DNA from: Roseococcus microcysteis
GTDB taxonomy: Bacteria; Pseudomonadota; Alphaproteobacteria; Acetobacterales; Acetobacteraceae
Length of the DNA: 64,000 bases
Direction of reading: 5' to 3'
Assembly (NCBI RefSeq): GCF_014764365.1
Contig: NZ_CP061718.1
Location: 2,372,501-2,436,500 of the forward strand
Notes under the pieces: model-generated
Seen by the model: the letters and a program-made list of their open reading frames with translations, nothing else
The model's database searches: none
What the model was told of the DNA's origin: nothing
Translations under genes and position numbers: made by a program
In this document: positions 18,172 through 27,593 of the stretch, one piece after another
How the letters are laid out: every line of letters begins with the position of its first letter
Numbering within the stretch: the stretch's first letter is position 1

Positions 18172-19143
18172 TCAGTCGATCGAAAGGTTGAGCCGCGCCA
18201 CCGTCTCCCGCTCATAGGCCGTGCGCTCCTGCGCGAAGGCCAGGTATTCGGCGGGGCCCAGATATTCGTCGGGCATCTCCCAGCGGCGCATCACCGCCTG
18301 GGACGCCTCATCCTGCATGGCCTTGCGGAAGGATTGGTGCAGCCTGTCCACGATCTCGGGCGGCAGCCCCCGGGGCCCCACGAAGCCATAGGGCGAGGTG
18401 ACCGACATGCCGTAGCCCAGCTCATTCAGCGTGGGCGCGTCGGGGAAGGAGGGCAGCCGCGTGCGCGTCCAGACGCTGAGCAGGCGGAAATCCCCGTTCT
18501 CGACCTGCGGGCGCCAGGCCTGCGCGTCCGCGATCATGTCGATCTGCCGGCCGAGCAGGGCGGTGACACCCTCCTGCGCGCCGCGGAAGGGCACGTGCAG
18601 CATCTCCACACGCTCCCGCAGGCAGAGATCCTCCATGGCCAAATGGTTGGTGGTGGCGATGCCCGAGGTCGAATAGGACACCTGCCCGGGCCGCGCCCGC
18701 GCCGCGGCAAAGACATCGGCCAGGGTGCGGTGCGGGCTGTCATTGCGCACCACGGTCCCGAACAGGAAGCCCGAAAGCTGCATGATGTAGGTGAAGTCCG
18801 TCACCGGGTCCCAGGTGGGCTGCCGGGTCAGGAAGGGGTGGCGCAGGATGGACAGGTGGTGGTGCGCCAGCGTGTAGCCATCGGGCTGCGCCTGCTGCTT
18901 CAGGAACATGGCCGCGCGGGTGCCGCGCGCGCCGGGCATGTTCTCGGACACGATGGAGACGCCGAGGTCGCGGCTGACGATGTCGAACATCGTCCGCTGC
19001 AGGGAGTCGAGCGAGCCGCCCGGCGGCCAGGGGGTGATGATGCGGATGGGGCGGCTCGGCCAGCGCGCCTGGGCGATGGCGGGCGCCGACAGCAATGCGG
19101 CGGCGCCGAGCAGCGCGCCGCGGCGCGCGATCCGTGCGGTCAT
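18172..19143 (-). CDS. Bug-family (tripartite tricarboxylate type) solute-binding receptor
   Basis: Predicted periplasmic receptor of the Bug/TctC family, 323 residues, a typical length. The signal peptide is MTARIARRGALLGAAALLSA, ending near AIAQA, with paired arginines. Family features are WPSRPIRIITPWPPGGSLD just after the signal and PGQVSYSTSGIATTNHLAME near residue 165. No TctA/TctB permease genes are adjacent, which is common for this expanded family. The start has a GGAGGAGGAG ribosome site, and a perfect hairpin lies immediately upstream of it. Ligand unknown. Confidence 0.92.
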   Translation of the reverse strand: MTARIARRGALLGAAALLSAPAIAQARWPSRPIRIITPWPPGGSLDSLQRTMFDIVSRDLGVSIVSENMPGARGTRAAMFLKQQAQPDGYTLAHHHLSILRHPFLTRQPTWDPVTDFTYIMQLSGFLFGTVVRNDSPHRTLADVFAAARARPGQVSYSTSGIATTNHLAMEDLCLRERVEMLHVPFRGAQEGVTALLGRQIDMIADAQAWRPQVENGDFRLLSVWTRTRLPSFPDAPTLNELGYGMSVTSPYGFVGPRGLPPEIVDRLHQSFRKAMQDEASQAVMRRWEMPDEYLGPAEYLAFAQERTAYERETVARLNLSID

Positions 19144-19159
19144 TCTTGTCTCCTCCTCC

Positions 19160-19183
19160 GCCGGTCCATGCGGACCGGCTTTT
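19160..19183 (+). terminator. Terminator-like hairpin just upstream of the Bug receptor ribosome site
   Basis: A perfect 8-bp stem GCCGGTCC/GGACCGGC with an ATGC loop is followed by TTTT when read on the plus strand. Genes on both sides are on the minus strand, so it would stop antisense transcription entering from the receptor gene. Read on the minus strand it forms a hairpin directly before the GGAGGAGGAG ribosome site. Confidence 0.5.
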
Positions 19184-19307
19184 CTTGCTTGGCCGGCGGA
19201 TGCGGCCATTGAGGAGTGACGGTAGTTGCGGCCGCGCGGCATTTGCAAGCGTGACGACGCATGAACCCCGGCGGCAGGCGGCCGCCGGACTCCATCGCCG
19301 GCGGACG

Positions 19308-20201
19308 CTAGCTGTTCCCGCCCGTCAGCACCTGCCCGGCCAGATTCTCGCTGAGCTTCGCCACCGCCGTGTGGTCCTCGCCGGCGCCGAGGCTCTTGGC
19401 CGCCGCCGCCCACATCTCGCGCGTGAGTGCCGCTAGCGGCGTGGGCACGCCGGCCTCCTTGCCGACCTCCAGCGCGATGGACAGGTCCTTCACCATCAAA
19501 TCCAGCCCGAAGCCGCTGTCGAAGCGCCGCGACAGCACGAATTGCCGGAACTTCTTCTGGGTGGAGTTGTTCATGCCCGTGGACGCGTTCAGCACATCCA
19601 CCATCAGCCCCGGCTCCAGCCCGAACTTCTGCCCGATCAGCAGCGCCTCGATGCCGATGAGGAAGCCGCCCGCGCTGACCAGATTGTTCAGCGCCTTCAT
19701 CGCCTGCCCCGCGCCGATGGCGCCGCAGCGGTGGATGGAGGTGCCCATGGCGCGCAGGATGGGCTCGGCGGCGTCGAGGTCGGTGTCGCTGCCGCCAGCC
19801 ATGATGGCCAGCTCACCCGTCCTGGCGCGCGGCACGCCGCCCGAGACGGGGCAATCCACCATGCGGATGCCGCGCGGGGCGAGGCTTTCCGCGATCTCGC
19901 GCGTGCGGGTGGGATTGCCCGAGGTCATGTCGATGAACAGCGCGCCGTTCGGCAGGAAATCCGCGACCTGCCCCGCCACCACCGCCACCTCGCGGCTGGT
20001 GGGCAGGATGGTGACGAGGGCGTCGGCGCCGGACGCGGCCTCGGCCGCCGAAGCCGCGCCATGGCCGCCCACCTCCGAGACGAAGCGCGCGACGCGCTCC
20101 GCCGAGAGGTCGCTGACCACCACATCATGCCCGGCCTTGATCAGATTGGCCGCCATGGGCCAACCCATATTGCCGATGCCGGCGAAGGCGATGCGCGCCA
20201 T
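19308..20201 (-). CDS. NAD(P)-dependent beta-hydroxyacid dehydrogenase (3-hydroxyisobutyrate dehydrogenase family)
   Basis: Predicted cytoplasmic dehydrogenase of 297 residues. It has an N-terminal Rossmann nucleotide-binding motif (IAFAGIGNMGWPMAANLIKA), the substrate-binding block DCPVSGGVPRARTGELAIM near residue 117 and the catalytic-lysine block GAGQAMKALNNLVSAGG near residue 162. These define the 3-hydroxyisobutyrate/tartronate-semialdehyde/gamma-hydroxybutyrate group; the substrate cannot be fixed by eye. It is separated by only 2 bases from the carboxymuconolactone-decarboxylase-like gene upstream, so they are probably co-transcribed, with the Bug receptor downstream. A small carboxylic-acid catabolic unit is plausible. 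Confidence 0.9.
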   Translation of the reverse strand: MARIAFAGIGNMGWPMAANLIKAGHDVVVSDLSAERVARFVSEVGGHGAASAAEAASGADALVTILPTSREVAVVAGQVADFLPNGALFIDMTSGNPTRTREIAESLAPRGIRMVDCPVSGGVPRARTGELAIMAGGSDTDLDAAEPILRAMGTSIHRCGAIGAGQAMKALNNLVSAGGFLIGIEALLIGQKFGLEPGLMVDVLNASTGMNNSTQKKFRQFVLSRRFDSGFGLDLMVKDLSIALEVGKEAGVPTPLAALTREMWAAAAKSLGAGEDHTAVAKLSENLAGQVLTGGNS

Positions 20202-20203
20202 GA

Positions 20204-20602
20204 TTACTTCTTCGCCTTGATGGCGCCTTCGGCGATCAGCACCTCATGCGTCGCCTTGAAGGCGTCCAGCGCGGCCGGAATGCCGCAATAGGCCGCGGCG
20301 TGGCTGAGTGTGGCGCGGATTTCGTCCACGCTGACGCCGTTGTTCAGCGCGCCCTTCACGTGCAGCTTCACCTCGGGAATCTTCCCCAGGGCGGTCAGCA
20401 TGGCGAGGTTGATGATGCTGCGCGTCTTGCGGTCCAGCGTCGGGTCGCCCCAGGCCATGCCCCAGGCCCAGGAGGTGGTGATGCGCTGGAAGGCCATCAT
20501 GAAGTCGTCGGCCTTCTCCAGGCTGGCGTCCACATAATCGGCGCCCAGCACCTCGCGGCGGATGGGCAGGCCCTTCTCGAACAGCGCGTCGTCATCGGCC
20601 AT
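20204..20602 (-). CDS. Carboxymuconolactone decarboxylase family protein
   Basis: A 132-residue helical protein of the CMD/AhpD-like family, close in length to 4-carboxymuconolactone decarboxylase (PcaC). Visible family blocks are LDRKTRSIINLAMLTALGK near residue 57 and the C-terminal HVKGALNNGVSVDEIRATL followed by HAAAYCGIPAALDAFK, which resemble PcaC-type proteins. No other protocatechuate genes are adjacent, so the actual reaction is uncertain. It is the promoter-proximal gene of a minus-strand unit with the 3-hydroxyisobutyrate-dehydrogenase-like gene, and is divergent from the alpha/beta hydrolase. Confidence 0.88.
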   Translation of the reverse strand: MADDDALFEKGLPIRREVLGADYVDASLEKADDFMMAFQRITTSWAWGMAWGDPTLDRKTRSIINLAMLTALGKIPEVKLHVKGALNNGVSVDEIRATLSHAAAYCGIPAALDAFKATHEVLIAEGAIKAKK

Positions 20603-20694
20603 GGCGGTCTCTCCCTTGCAGGTCCGGTGTCGCGGGCAGGCTGGGGCGGGATGCCCCCATGGTCAACGGGGGCGGCGGGTGCTTGCATGCCGGC

Positions 20695-21579
20695 ATGTTC
20701 TTCGATGGCTTCACGCTCGAAACCCGCGAGGTCGCGGGCCAGTCCCTCCGGCTGCGGCGCGGCGGCGAGGGCCCGCCCTTGCTGCTGCTGCACGGCAACC
20801 CGCAGACCCATGCCATGTGGCACCGCGTGGCGCCCGTGCTGGCGCGGCGCTTCACCGTGGTGGCGCCCGACCTGCGCGGCTATGGCTTCTCCGGCAAGCC
20901 GGGTGTCAGCGCGGACCACGTGGCGCATTCCAAGCGCGCCATGGCGGATGACATGGCCGCGCTGATGGCGCAGCTGGGCCATGAGCGTTTCCAGGTGGTG
21001 GCGCATGATCGCGGCGCGCGGGTGGCGCATCGGCTGGCGCTGGACCACGCGGCGCGGGTGGAACGCCTCTGCCTGATGGACGTGGTGCCCACCCTGCACC
21101 ATTTCGAGCACGCCGACATGGCCTTCGCCATGGGCTACTATCACTGGTTCTGGCTGGCCCAGCCCCACCCCCAGCCGGAGCGGCTGATCGAGCAGGATGT
21201 GGAACTCTGGTTCGACATCCACACCAACCGCGAACCCAAGGACCGCGGCTTCTTCCACCCCGAAGCCCGCGCCGACTACCTGGCGGCGCTGCGCCTGCCC
21301 GGCACCGTGACTTCCATCTGCGAGGATTACCGCGCCGCCGCCACCATCGACCTCGCGCATGACCGCGAAAGCCGCGCCGCCAGCCAGCGCATCGCCTGCC
21401 CGCTGCTGGCGCTGTGGGGCGCCAAGGGCAAGATCGGGCAATGGTATGACGCGCTGGCGGTGTGGCGCGACTACGCCACCGGCCCCGTCTCCGGCCACGC
21501 CGTAAACAGCGGGCACTACCTGGCCGAGGAGGCGCCGGAGGAGGTGCTGGCCGCGCTGGAGCCCTTCCTGCGCGGCTAG
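20695..21579 (+). CDS. Alpha/beta hydrolase, haloacetate/fluoroacetate dehalogenase-like
   Basis: A 294-residue alpha/beta hydrolase close to the fluoroacetate dehalogenase group. It has LLLLHGNPQTHAMWHRVAPV (oxyanion region), the nucleophile elbow AHDRGARVAHRLALDHA with Asp as nucleophile and the adjacent arginines, and YYHWFWLAQPHPQPERLI, which contains the His-Trp pair used for halide binding in the family. The C-terminal catalytic His lies in NSGHYLAEEAPEE. Real dehalogenation is not proven; many relatives act on other substrates. ATG 20695 is chosen over an in-frame ATG at 20659. The TAG stop codon is part of a dispersed repeat (R1). Confidence 0.85.
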   Translation: MFFDGFTLETREVAGQSLRLRRGGEGPPLLLLHGNPQTHAMWHRVAPVLARRFTVVAPDLRGYGFSGKPGVSADHVAHSKRAMADDMAALMAQLGHERFQVVAHDRGARVAHRLALDHAARVERLCLMDVVPTLHHFEHADMAFAMGYYHWFWLAQPHPQPERLIEQDVELWFDIHTNREPKDRGFFHPEARADYLAALRLPGTVTSICEDYRAAATIDLAHDRESRAASQRIACPLLALWGAKGKIGQWYDALAVWRDYATGPVSGHAVNSGHYLAEEAPEEVLAALEPFLRG

Positions 21580-21680
21580 AGCGGGATGCGTTGAGGGGGA
21601 ATCACCGAAAACGTTAAATTCCGCTCTCAACAAGGGTTAGAGAAGGCTGCGTGAACGCATGTGAACGCAGCATGCTCTAG
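21576..21680 (+). repeat. R1 structured intergenic repeat, copy 1
   Basis: A repeat of about 105 bp with terminal CTAGAGC...GCTCTAG. Related copies are at 47226-47320 and 54266-54371. It begins with an imperfect GAGCGGGAT...ATTCCGCTC stem enclosing GCGTT and AACGT, then ends with a GCTGCG...CGCAGC hairpin. This copy carries an extra GTGAACGCAT unit. Its first TAG is the stop codon of the alpha/beta hydrolase gene. Confidence 0.85.
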
Positions 21681-21690
21681 CGACCCCTGC

Positions 21691-23145
21691 TCAGCGCGAC
21701 ATCGCATCCGACGCCGCCTGGGTGCGCGACAGCGAGGCGCTGACCTTCTCGACCGAGCCGGAAATGCCCGTCATCGTGCGCGCCAACCCCTCCACCGCGC
21801 CGGCGGCGGCTTCGAGCTGGTTGCGGATGGCCTCCGTCTCCTCGGTCTGGGCCTGCACCGCGGTCGTGACCTGCGCCACCTCCTCGCGCACCCCGCCCAC
21901 CGCGTCGCGGATGCCAAGCACCGCCTGTGCCACGCCATTCGACAGGTTCTGCAGGCCATCAATCTCGGTGGTGATCTGCTCCGTGGCGCGCGCGGCCTGG
22001 ACGGCCAGATTCTTCACCTCGCCCGCCACCACGGCGAAGCCCTTGCCGGCATCACCCGCGCGCGCCGCCTCGATCGTCGCGTTCAGCGCGAGAAGATTGA
22101 TCTGGCTCGCCACGCTGCGGATCAGCGCCACGATGCCGCCCATGGCCTGCGCCGCGCGCGCCATCGCATCCGTGTTGTCGCTGACCGCGCCGGCCTGGGC
22201 GAAGGCGGCCTCCGTGCCCTGCCGCGCGCGGTCCATGCCGTGGCCGACCTCGTGCATCGCACGCGCCACGGCGCCGCCGGAGGCCGAGGCCTCGCGGATT
22301 TCCGCCGTCACGCCGCCCGCCGCCTCCACCGCGCCGCGCGTTTCCGCCGCGGTGGCGTCCACCTCCCGCATCATGTCGGTGAGTTGGGTGAGGAGCTGCA
22401 CCTGCGCCGTCACATCGGTCGCGAACTTCACGACCCGCACCACCCGGCCATTCTCGTCCAGGATGGGGTTGTAGGAGGCCTGGATCCAGACGCTGCGCCC
22501 GCCCCTTCCCACCCGCCGCATCCGACCGACATGGGGCCGGCCCGCGCGCAGCCCTTCCCACATGGCCCGGTATTCAGGCAGGTCCACATCCTCCGGCGGC
22601 ATGAAGAGGCTGTGCGGACGGCCCTGGATGTCCTCCAGCCGGTAGCCCATCACGTCCAGGAAGGCCTTGTTGGCCGTGAGCACCTCGGCCTGCGGGGTGA
22701 AGCTGATGACGGCGTTGGTCCGGCCGATGGCCGCGATCTCCGCCGCATAGTCCAGGTTCTTCAGGCGGTGCGTCGCGTCCTCCCATTCCACCACGAAGCC
22801 GATGCGCTGGCCGTCCTCGTCCAGCGGTGTCACCATCAGGTCGAAGACATGGGCGCCGATGCGGATGGTGGCGGCGTGCGGCTTGTCCAGCGCGGCCAGC
22901 GTGTGGCGCTGGTGGTCGGGTTGGCGGTGGAAGACATCGAAGTTGCTGCCGATGAGCCCGGCCACGCTGAAGCGCGGCAATTCGCGCCGCAGATCGGCTT
23001 CCGACGCGCTCAGCAGCCGAACGACGGAAGGGTTCACATAAACGATGTTGAGATCGCGATCCGCGATCATGACATTGCCGCGCAATGCAGCCAGGGCCGC
23101 CCCCTGCAGGCGGTCGGCCAGGGGCGGCTTGGAACGGATGAACAT
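21691..23145 (-). CDS. Soluble PAS-PAS methyl-accepting chemotaxis protein (BdlA-like), paralogue 1
   Basis: A 484-residue cytoplasmic chemoreceptor with no transmembrane segment. Two PAS domains (about residues 10-125 and 130-245; the second ends [17 protein letters not shown]) are followed by a receptor signalling domain with the hairpin-tip sequence [19 protein letters not shown] and the block [20 protein letters not shown]. It resembles BdlA/Aer-type redox or energy sensors; any cofactor is not visible. The ATG at 23145 is preceded by GAGGAAG. A closely related paralogue lies 133 bases upstream on the same strand, and part of the signalling domain is nearly identical in DNA. Confidence 0.92.
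   Translation of the reverse strand: MFIRSKPPLADRLQGAALAALRGNVMIADRDLNIVYVNPSVVRLLSASEADLRRELPRFSVAGLIGSNFDVFHRQPDHQRHTLAALDKPHAATIRIGAHVFDLMVTPLDEDGQRIGFVVEWEDATHRLKNLDYAAEIAAIGRTNAVISFTPQAEVLTANKAFLDVMGYRLEDIQGRPHSLFMPPEDVDLPEYRAMWEGLRAGRPHVGRMRRVGRGGRSVWIQASYNPILDENGRVVRVVKFATDVTAQVQLLTQLTDMMREVDATAAETRGAVEAAGGVTAEIREASASGGAVARAMHEVGHGMDRARQGTEAAFAQAGAVSDNTDAMARAAQAMGGIVALIRSVASQINLLALNATIEAARAGDAGKGFAVVAGEVKNLAVQAARATEQITTEIDGLQNLSNGVAQAVLGIRDAVGGVREEVAQVTTAVQAQTEETEAIRNQLEAAAGAVEGLARTMTGISGSVEKVSASLSRTQAASDAMSR
21941..22187 (-). repeat. Near-identical segment shared by the two chemoreceptor genes, copy 1
   Basis: These 247 bases align without gaps to 23529-23775 with about seven mismatches by eye, mostly synonymous. 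They encode the receptor signalling tip. The PAS-coding parts of the two genes are clearly more divergent, which suggests gene conversion or strong constraint. Confidence 0.8.
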
Positions 23146-23278
23146 GCCTTTGCTTCCTCGGTCAGGCCGCCAGGAAAGCAAGACATCCCTTAACCGTGGG
23201 TTTAAGGCGGGACGCCTCGCGGCCTGGCCCCTGAAGACGCCGAATCCCGCCCGCGGCCATGGCCGGCGGAGGTCGCCC

Positions 23279-24745
23279 TCAGCTTCCCATGGCCTGCGAC
23301 GCCTCCCGCGTGCGGGTCACGGAATCGCTCACCTTCGACACGGCATCGGAAATGCCGGTCATCTCCCGCGCCAGCCCCTCCACCGCGCCGGCCGCCGTCT
23401 CCAGCTGGGTGCGGATGCGCTCGGCGCCATCGGTCTGGGCCTGCACGGCGGTGGTGGCCTGGGCCACCTCCTCGCGCACGCCGCCCACCGCGTCACGGAT
23501 GCCGATGACGGCCTGGGCCACGCCGCTGGAGAGGTTCTGCAGGCCATCAATCTCGGTGGTGATCTGCTCCGTGGCGCGCGCGGCCTGGACGGCCAGGTTC
23601 TTCACCTCGCCCGCCACCACGGCGAAGCCCTTGCCGGCATCACCCGCGCGCGCCGCCTCGATGGTGGCGTTGAGCGCGAGGAGGTTGATCTGGCTCGCCA
23701 CGCTGCGGATCAGCGCCACGATGCCGCCCATGGCCTGCGCCGCGCGCGCCATCGCATCCGTGTTGTCGCTGACCGCCAGCGCCTGGGCGAAGGCGGCCTC
23801 CGTGCCCTCGCGCGCGCGGTCCATGCCGCGCAGCACGTCGCGCATGGCGCGCGCCATCTCGCCCCCCGAGGCCGCCGCGTCGCGGATGTCGCCGGTGGCC
23901 TGGCTTGTCGCCGCCACGGTCTTGGCCGCCGCGGCGCGCGTTTCCTGCACGGTCGCGTCCACCTCCAGCACCGTCTCGCCCAGCTGGGCGGCGAGCAGCG
24001 CCTGCGCGGTCACGTCGGAGGCGAACTTCACCACCTTCACCACCCGGCCCTTCTCGTCCAGGATCGGGTTGTAGGTCGCCTCGATCCAGACCACGCGCCC
24101 GCCCTTGGCCATGCGGCGAATGCGCCCCGTGCGGAACTTGCCGGCGCGCAGCTCCTCCCACATGGCGGCGTATTCGGGGCCGCGGGCCTCTTCCGGCGGC
24201 ATGAACATGGCGTGGGGTTGGCCGCGCACCTCCTCCAGCGTGTAGCCCATCACGGCCAGGAAGGGTTGGTTGGCGTCCAGGATGGTGCCCTGCGGGTCGA
24301 AGCTGATCACGGCATTGGAACGGCCGATGGCCTCGATCTGCGCGGCGTAGTCCAGGTTCAGCAGGCGATGCTTCGCATCCTCCCATTCCACCACGAAGCC
24401 CAGGCGCTGGCCCTCGCGCGCCAGCGGCGTCACCAGCAGGTCGAAGACATGCGGGCCGATCTGGATGGTGGCGGCGTGCGGCTTGTCCAGCACGGCCAGC
24501 ATGCGGCGCTGGTGGTCTGGCTGGCGGTGGAACACGTCAATGTTGCTGCCGATCAGCCCCGCCAGGCTGAAGCGCGGCAGGGCCTGGCGCAGCTCCGCCT
24601 CGGCCTCGCCCAGCAGGCGCATCACGGCGGGGTTGGCGTAGACGATGGTCAGGTCGGGGTCGGCGATCATGACCTTGGCCCGCAGCGCGTCGAGCGCGGC
24701 CAGGCGGAGGTCGTGCAGCAGCGAGGGACGAGGGCGAAGGAACAT
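23279..24745 (-). CDS. Soluble PAS-PAS methyl-accepting chemotaxis protein (BdlA-like), paralogue 2
   Basis: A 488-residue cytoplasmic chemoreceptor with the same build as its downstream neighbour: PAS1 (about residues 12-125), PAS2 (about 130-245, ending [17 protein letters not shown]) and a signalling domain. The ATG at 24745 follows GGAG. The second PAS is clearly related to that of paralogue 1, while the linker before the signalling tip is more divergent. Tandem duplication explains the pair. They may report on related signals or form mixed receptor arrays. No che operon is present in the window. Confidence 0.92.
   Translation of the reverse strand: MFLRPRPSLLHDLRLAALDALRAKVMIADPDLTIVYANPAVMRLLGEAEAELRQALPRFSLAGLIGSNIDVFHRQPDHQRRMLAVLDKPHAATIQIGPHVFDLLVTPLAREGQRLGFVVEWEDAKHRLLNLDYAAQIEAIGRSNAVISFDPQGTILDANQPFLAVMGYTLEEVRGQPHAMFMPPEEARGPEYAAMWEELRAGKFRTGRIRRMAKGGRVVWIEATYNPILDEKGRVVKVVKFASDVTAQALLAAQLGETVLEVDATVQETRAAAAKTVAATSQATGDIRDAAASGGEMARAMRDVLRGMDRAREGTEAAFAQALAVSDNTDAMARAAQAMGGIVALIRSVASQINLLALNATIEAARAGDAGKGFAVVAGEVKNLAVQAARATEQITTEIDGLQNLSSGVAQAVIGIRDAVGGVREEVAQATTAVQAQTDGAERIRTQLETAAGAVEGLAREMTGISDAVSKVSDSVTRTREASQAMGS
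23529..23775 (-). repeat. Near-identical segment shared by the two chemoreceptor genes, copy 2
   Basis: Partner of 21941-22187 (offset 1,588 bases), encoding the receptor signalling tip. About seven mismatches in 247 bases by eye. Confidence 0.8.
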
Positions 24746-24841
24746 GCGGGTCTCCAAGGGATACCCGACCAAATAAGTCTGGTTTATGACCGGCCCCTTA
24801 ACACCGCTTGCGGCCGCGCGCCGCCATGCGACATTCCCTCC

Positions 24842-25366
24842 ATGACAACCGAACGCTTCCAGCGCCGCATCCCCGAGGGCGAGGACCGCGAGCGCCTGAT
24901 CTGCGGCGATTGCGGCTTCGTCGCCTATGAGAACCCCAAGATCGTGGTCGGCTCCGTGGTCAGCGAGGGCGGGCGCGTCCTGCTCTGCCGTCGCGCCATC
25001 AACCCCCGCCGCGGCTTCTGGACCCTGCCCGCCGGCTACATGGAGTTGGGCGAAACGGTCGAGGAAGGGGCCAGACGTGAAGCCTGGGAGGAAGCGCGGG
25101 TTAAGCTCACGTTGGAAAGAATATTGGCCGTTTACTCTATCGCCAGAATCGGACAAGTTCAGGTGATCTTCCGGGCCGGCCTCGCCGAGCCAGGACATGA
25201 GCCGGGCCCGGAAAGCCTGGAGACCCGCTTCTTCGAATGGGGGGATATCCCATGGGACGAGATAGCCTTCCCCTCCGTGCACTGGGCGCTGAAGGCCTGG
25301 CGGGAGGGCGGGACGGGGGTCGCGGGGAACCCGCCGGAAGACCGGCGCGGCATGGCCGGGCTCTAG
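24842..25366 (+). CDS. Nudix hydrolase
   Basis: A 174-residue Nudix hydrolase, expected to cleave a nucleoside diphosphate linked to another group. The N-terminus has a zinc-ribbon-like remnant ([20 protein letters not shown]) as in the ADP-ribose pyrophosphatase/NADH-pyrophosphatase-like group. The Nudix box is [20 protein letters not shown], about residues 65-84; the usual EETG end is EEAR here, although the catalytic REAWEE core is intact. The ATG at 24842 is divergent from the chemoreceptor pair. The 3' end overlaps the following exported-protein gene in another frame. Substrate unknown. Confidence 0.9.
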   Translation: MTTERFQRRIPEGEDRERLICGDCGFVAYENPKIVVGSVVSEGGRVLLCRRAINPRRGFWTLPAGYMELGETVEEGARREAWEEARVKLTLERILAVYSIARIGQVQVIFRAGLAEPGHEPGPESLETRFFEWGDIPWDEIAFPSVHWALKAWREGGTGVAGNPPEDRRGMAGL

Positions 25367-25779
25367 CCGCGGCGCTGCTGCTGCCGGGGCTCTGGCTGCT
25401 CGCCCCCGCGCCGCTGGCCGCGCAGTCCCGCATTGATACCCGCATGGAGACGCTCTCCGAGGCGCCGAGCCAGCCCCGCGCCCGCGCCAATGACCCGCGC
25501 GACCGCGCCTTCCGCTCCGGCGGCCTCGCCGCCACGCCGGATTTCGGCAATGCCCCGCGCCCCGCGCCCCGGGTGGAGCTGGCGCCGCGGCCCAATCTCA
25601 GCCTCGACGCCCCCCGCGCGCCCATGGCCGAGGAGGTGGCGGGCATCCGCCCCACCATCATCAACCCCGCCATCCCCGGCAACGGCATGGCGGCGGAAGG
25701 CATGATCAACCGGCGCGAACGCCGCTTCCTCGACACGCCGGCCGCCGGCGCCCGCTTCTCCGCACCCGTCACCTGGTAG
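25252..25779 (+). CDS. Small exported protein of unknown function
   Basis: I do not recognise this protein. The frame has a signal-peptide-like stretch ([20 protein letters not shown]) ending at AAQS, but up to 45 residues precede it, depending on the start. The mature part is about 110 residues, proline- and arginine-rich and probably disordered. The ATG at 25252 has a GGGGGG stretch seven bases upstream; an ATG at 25237 is also in frame, and the real start may be a non-ATG codon nearer the signal peptide. The gene overlaps the Nudix gene by 115 bases, unusually long, so the start is uncertain. Confidence 0.5.
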   Translation: MGRDSLPLRALGAEGLAGGRDGGRGEPAGRPARHGRALAAALLLPGLWLLAPAPLAAQSRIDTRMETLSEAPSQPRARANDPRDRAFRSGGLAATPDFGNAPRPAPRVELAPRPNLSLDAPRAPMAEEVAGIRPTIINPAIPGNGMAAEGMINRRERRFLDTPAAGARFSAPVTW

Positions 25780-25843
25780 AGGACTTCGCATCCCCTCGCA
25801 TGAGGGGCACACTCTCCCCGCGCCCCTGGGGAGGAAACAGCGC

Positions 25844-27550
25844 GTGGAATTCGACACCATCATCGTGGGCGGCGGCTCGGCCGGGTCCGTCCTGGCGCAC
25901 CGGCTTTCGGCGCGCGGCCATCACCGCGTCCTGGTCTGCGAGGCCGGGCCCGACGCCCCGCCCGGCCAGGAAGCGCCGGAAATCCGCGACAGCTATCCCG
26001 GCACCGCCTATTTCGACCCGCGCTTCCACTGGACCGAGCTGAAGGTCCACACCCAGGTCGTCAGCCACAACAACCCCGAAGACCGCCCGCCGCTGCGGAA
26101 ATACGAACAGGCGCGGGTGCTGGGCGGTGGTTCCTCCATCAACGGCCAGATGGCCAATCGCGGCGCCCCCACCGACTATGATGAATGGGCGGCCCGCGGC
26201 GCCGAGGGCTGGGGCTGGCAGGACTGCCTGCCCTATTTCAAGAAAGTCGAGCGCGACCTTGATTTCGACGGGCCCTTGCACGGCAAGGAGGGGCGCATCC
26301 CCGTCCGGCGCATCATGCCGGAGAACTGGAACCCGCACGCCCGCGCCGTCACCCAGGCCTTCAAGGAAGCGGGCTTCGACTACATCCCCGACCAGAACGG
26401 CGAATGGCGGGACGGGTACTTCCCCATCACCATCTCCAACGAGAACGAGGCCCGCGCCAGCGCGGCCATGGGCTATCTCGACGCCGAGACGCGGCGCCGC
26501 CCCAACCTGACCCTCTCCTGCGAGACGGTGGTGAAGCGCCTGCTCTTCGAGGGCACGCGCTGCGTGGGCGTGGTGGCGATGGTGCGGGGGCAGGAGCAGG
26601 AGTTCCGCGCCAAGGAGGTGATCCTCTCCTCCGGCGCCATCCATTCGCCGGCGCATCTGCTGCGCGCGGGCATCGGCCCGGCCGGGCATCTGCGCGACCT
26701 CGGCATTCCGGTGCTGCACAACCTGCCCGGCGTGGGCCAGGGGCTGATGGACCATCCTTCCATCGCCCTCTCCTCCTTCGTGAAGCGCGCGGCGCGGGTG
26801 GAGAACCACGTCACGCGCCGGCACATCCTGGCGGGGCTGCGCTATTCCTCGGGGCTGGAGGGCATCCCGGCCGGCGACATGTTCGTGGCCGTGGTGAACA
26901 AATCCGCCTGGCACGCGGTGGGCGAGCAGGTGGGCAGCTTCCTCATCTGGGTGAACAAGACCTATTCCGAGACGGGCCAGGTGCGCCTCGCCTCCGCCGA
27001 TTGGCAGGCGGAGCCGGTGGTGGAGTTCAACCTGCTCTCCGACCGGCGGGACCTCGACCGGCTCATGCACGGCTTCCGCATGTGCGCGGGGATGATGATG
27101 GCGCCCGCCCTGGCGCAGGTGACGGACAACCCCTTCCCCGCCGCCTATTCCGACCGCGTGCGCAAGATCGGCGTGATCAACGCGAAGAACCGCTTCCTGA
27201 CCAACGTCATCTCCCGCTTCCTCGACGGCCCGGCCTTCCTGCGAAAGGCCTTCATCGAGCGCTTCGTGGTGGAGGGCTTCCAGTTCCAGGAGGTGATGAC
27301 CGACGACACGGCGCTGGAGGCCTTCATCCGCAAGGCCACCATCGGCATCTGGCATGCCTCCTGCTCCTGCCGGATGGGGCGGGAGGAGGACCCGATGAGC
27401 GTGGTGGACAGCACGGGCCGGGTGAAGGGCATCGAGGGGCTGAGGGTGGTGGATGCGTCCATCTTCCCGGTGGTGCCCTGCGCGAACACCAATTTCCCGA
27501 CGCTGATGAGTGCGGAGAAAATCAGCGACGCCATCCTCGCCGGGCACTGA
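25844..27550 (+). CDS. GMC family FAD-dependent oxidoreductase (choline-dehydrogenase-like)
   Basis: Predicted FAD-dependent alcohol dehydrogenase or oxidase of 568 residues. The N-terminus has the FAD dinucleotide fold (FDTIIVGGGSAGSVLAHRLS), then the GMC block GGGSSINGQMANRGAPTDYD near residue 93 and GAIHSPAHLLRAGIGPAGHL near residue 265. The C-terminal active-site region is IWHASCSCRMG followed by CANTNFPTLMSAE, supplying the conserved His and Asn. It starts with GTG at 25844 after a GGGGAGGAAA ribosome site. Choline is only one possible substrate; family substrates range from sugars to long-chain alcohols. No glycine-betaine genes are adjacent. Confidence 0.92.
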   Translation: MEFDTIIVGGGSAGSVLAHRLSARGHHRVLVCEAGPDAPPGQEAPEIRDSYPGTAYFDPRFHWTELKVHTQVVSHNNPEDRPPLRKYEQARVLGGGSSINGQMANRGAPTDYDEWAARGAEGWGWQDCLPYFKKVERDLDFDGPLHGKEGRIPVRRIMPENWNPHARAVTQAFKEAGFDYIPDQNGEWRDGYFPITISNENEARASAAMGYLDAETRRRPNLTLSCETVVKRLLFEGTRCVGVVAMVRGQEQEFRAKEVILSSGAIHSPAHLLRAGIGPAGHLRDLGIPVLHNLPGVGQGLMDHPSIALSSFVKRAARVENHVTRRHILAGLRYSSGLEGIPAGDMFVAVVNKSAWHAVGEQVGSFLIWVNKTYSETGQVRLASADWQAEPVVEFNLLSDRRDLDRLMHGFRMCAGMMMAPALAQVTDNPFPAAYSDRVRKIGVINAKNRFLTNVISRFLDGPAFLRKAFIERFVVEGFQFQEVMTDDTALEAFIRKATIGIWHASCSCRMGREEDPMSVVDSTGRVKGIEGLRVVDASIFPVVPCANTNFPTLMSAEKISDAILAGH

Positions 27551-27593
27551 ACTTCGCAACCCCGGTCAACCGGGCATGGCGTAGAAGCGCGCC

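Noticed and set aside
21576..21680. R1 copies as insertion sequences or CRISPR repeats
   Set aside because: No transposase, no regular spacing and no spacer array; copies are single, dispersed and RNA-foldable.
25352..25366. Possible fifth frameshift joining a signal peptide at 25352 to the exported protein
   Set aside because: Adding one base would give a neat signal peptide but would also fuse the protein to the Nudix hydrolase in frame, which is not plausible. Left as an overlapping gene with an uncertain start.
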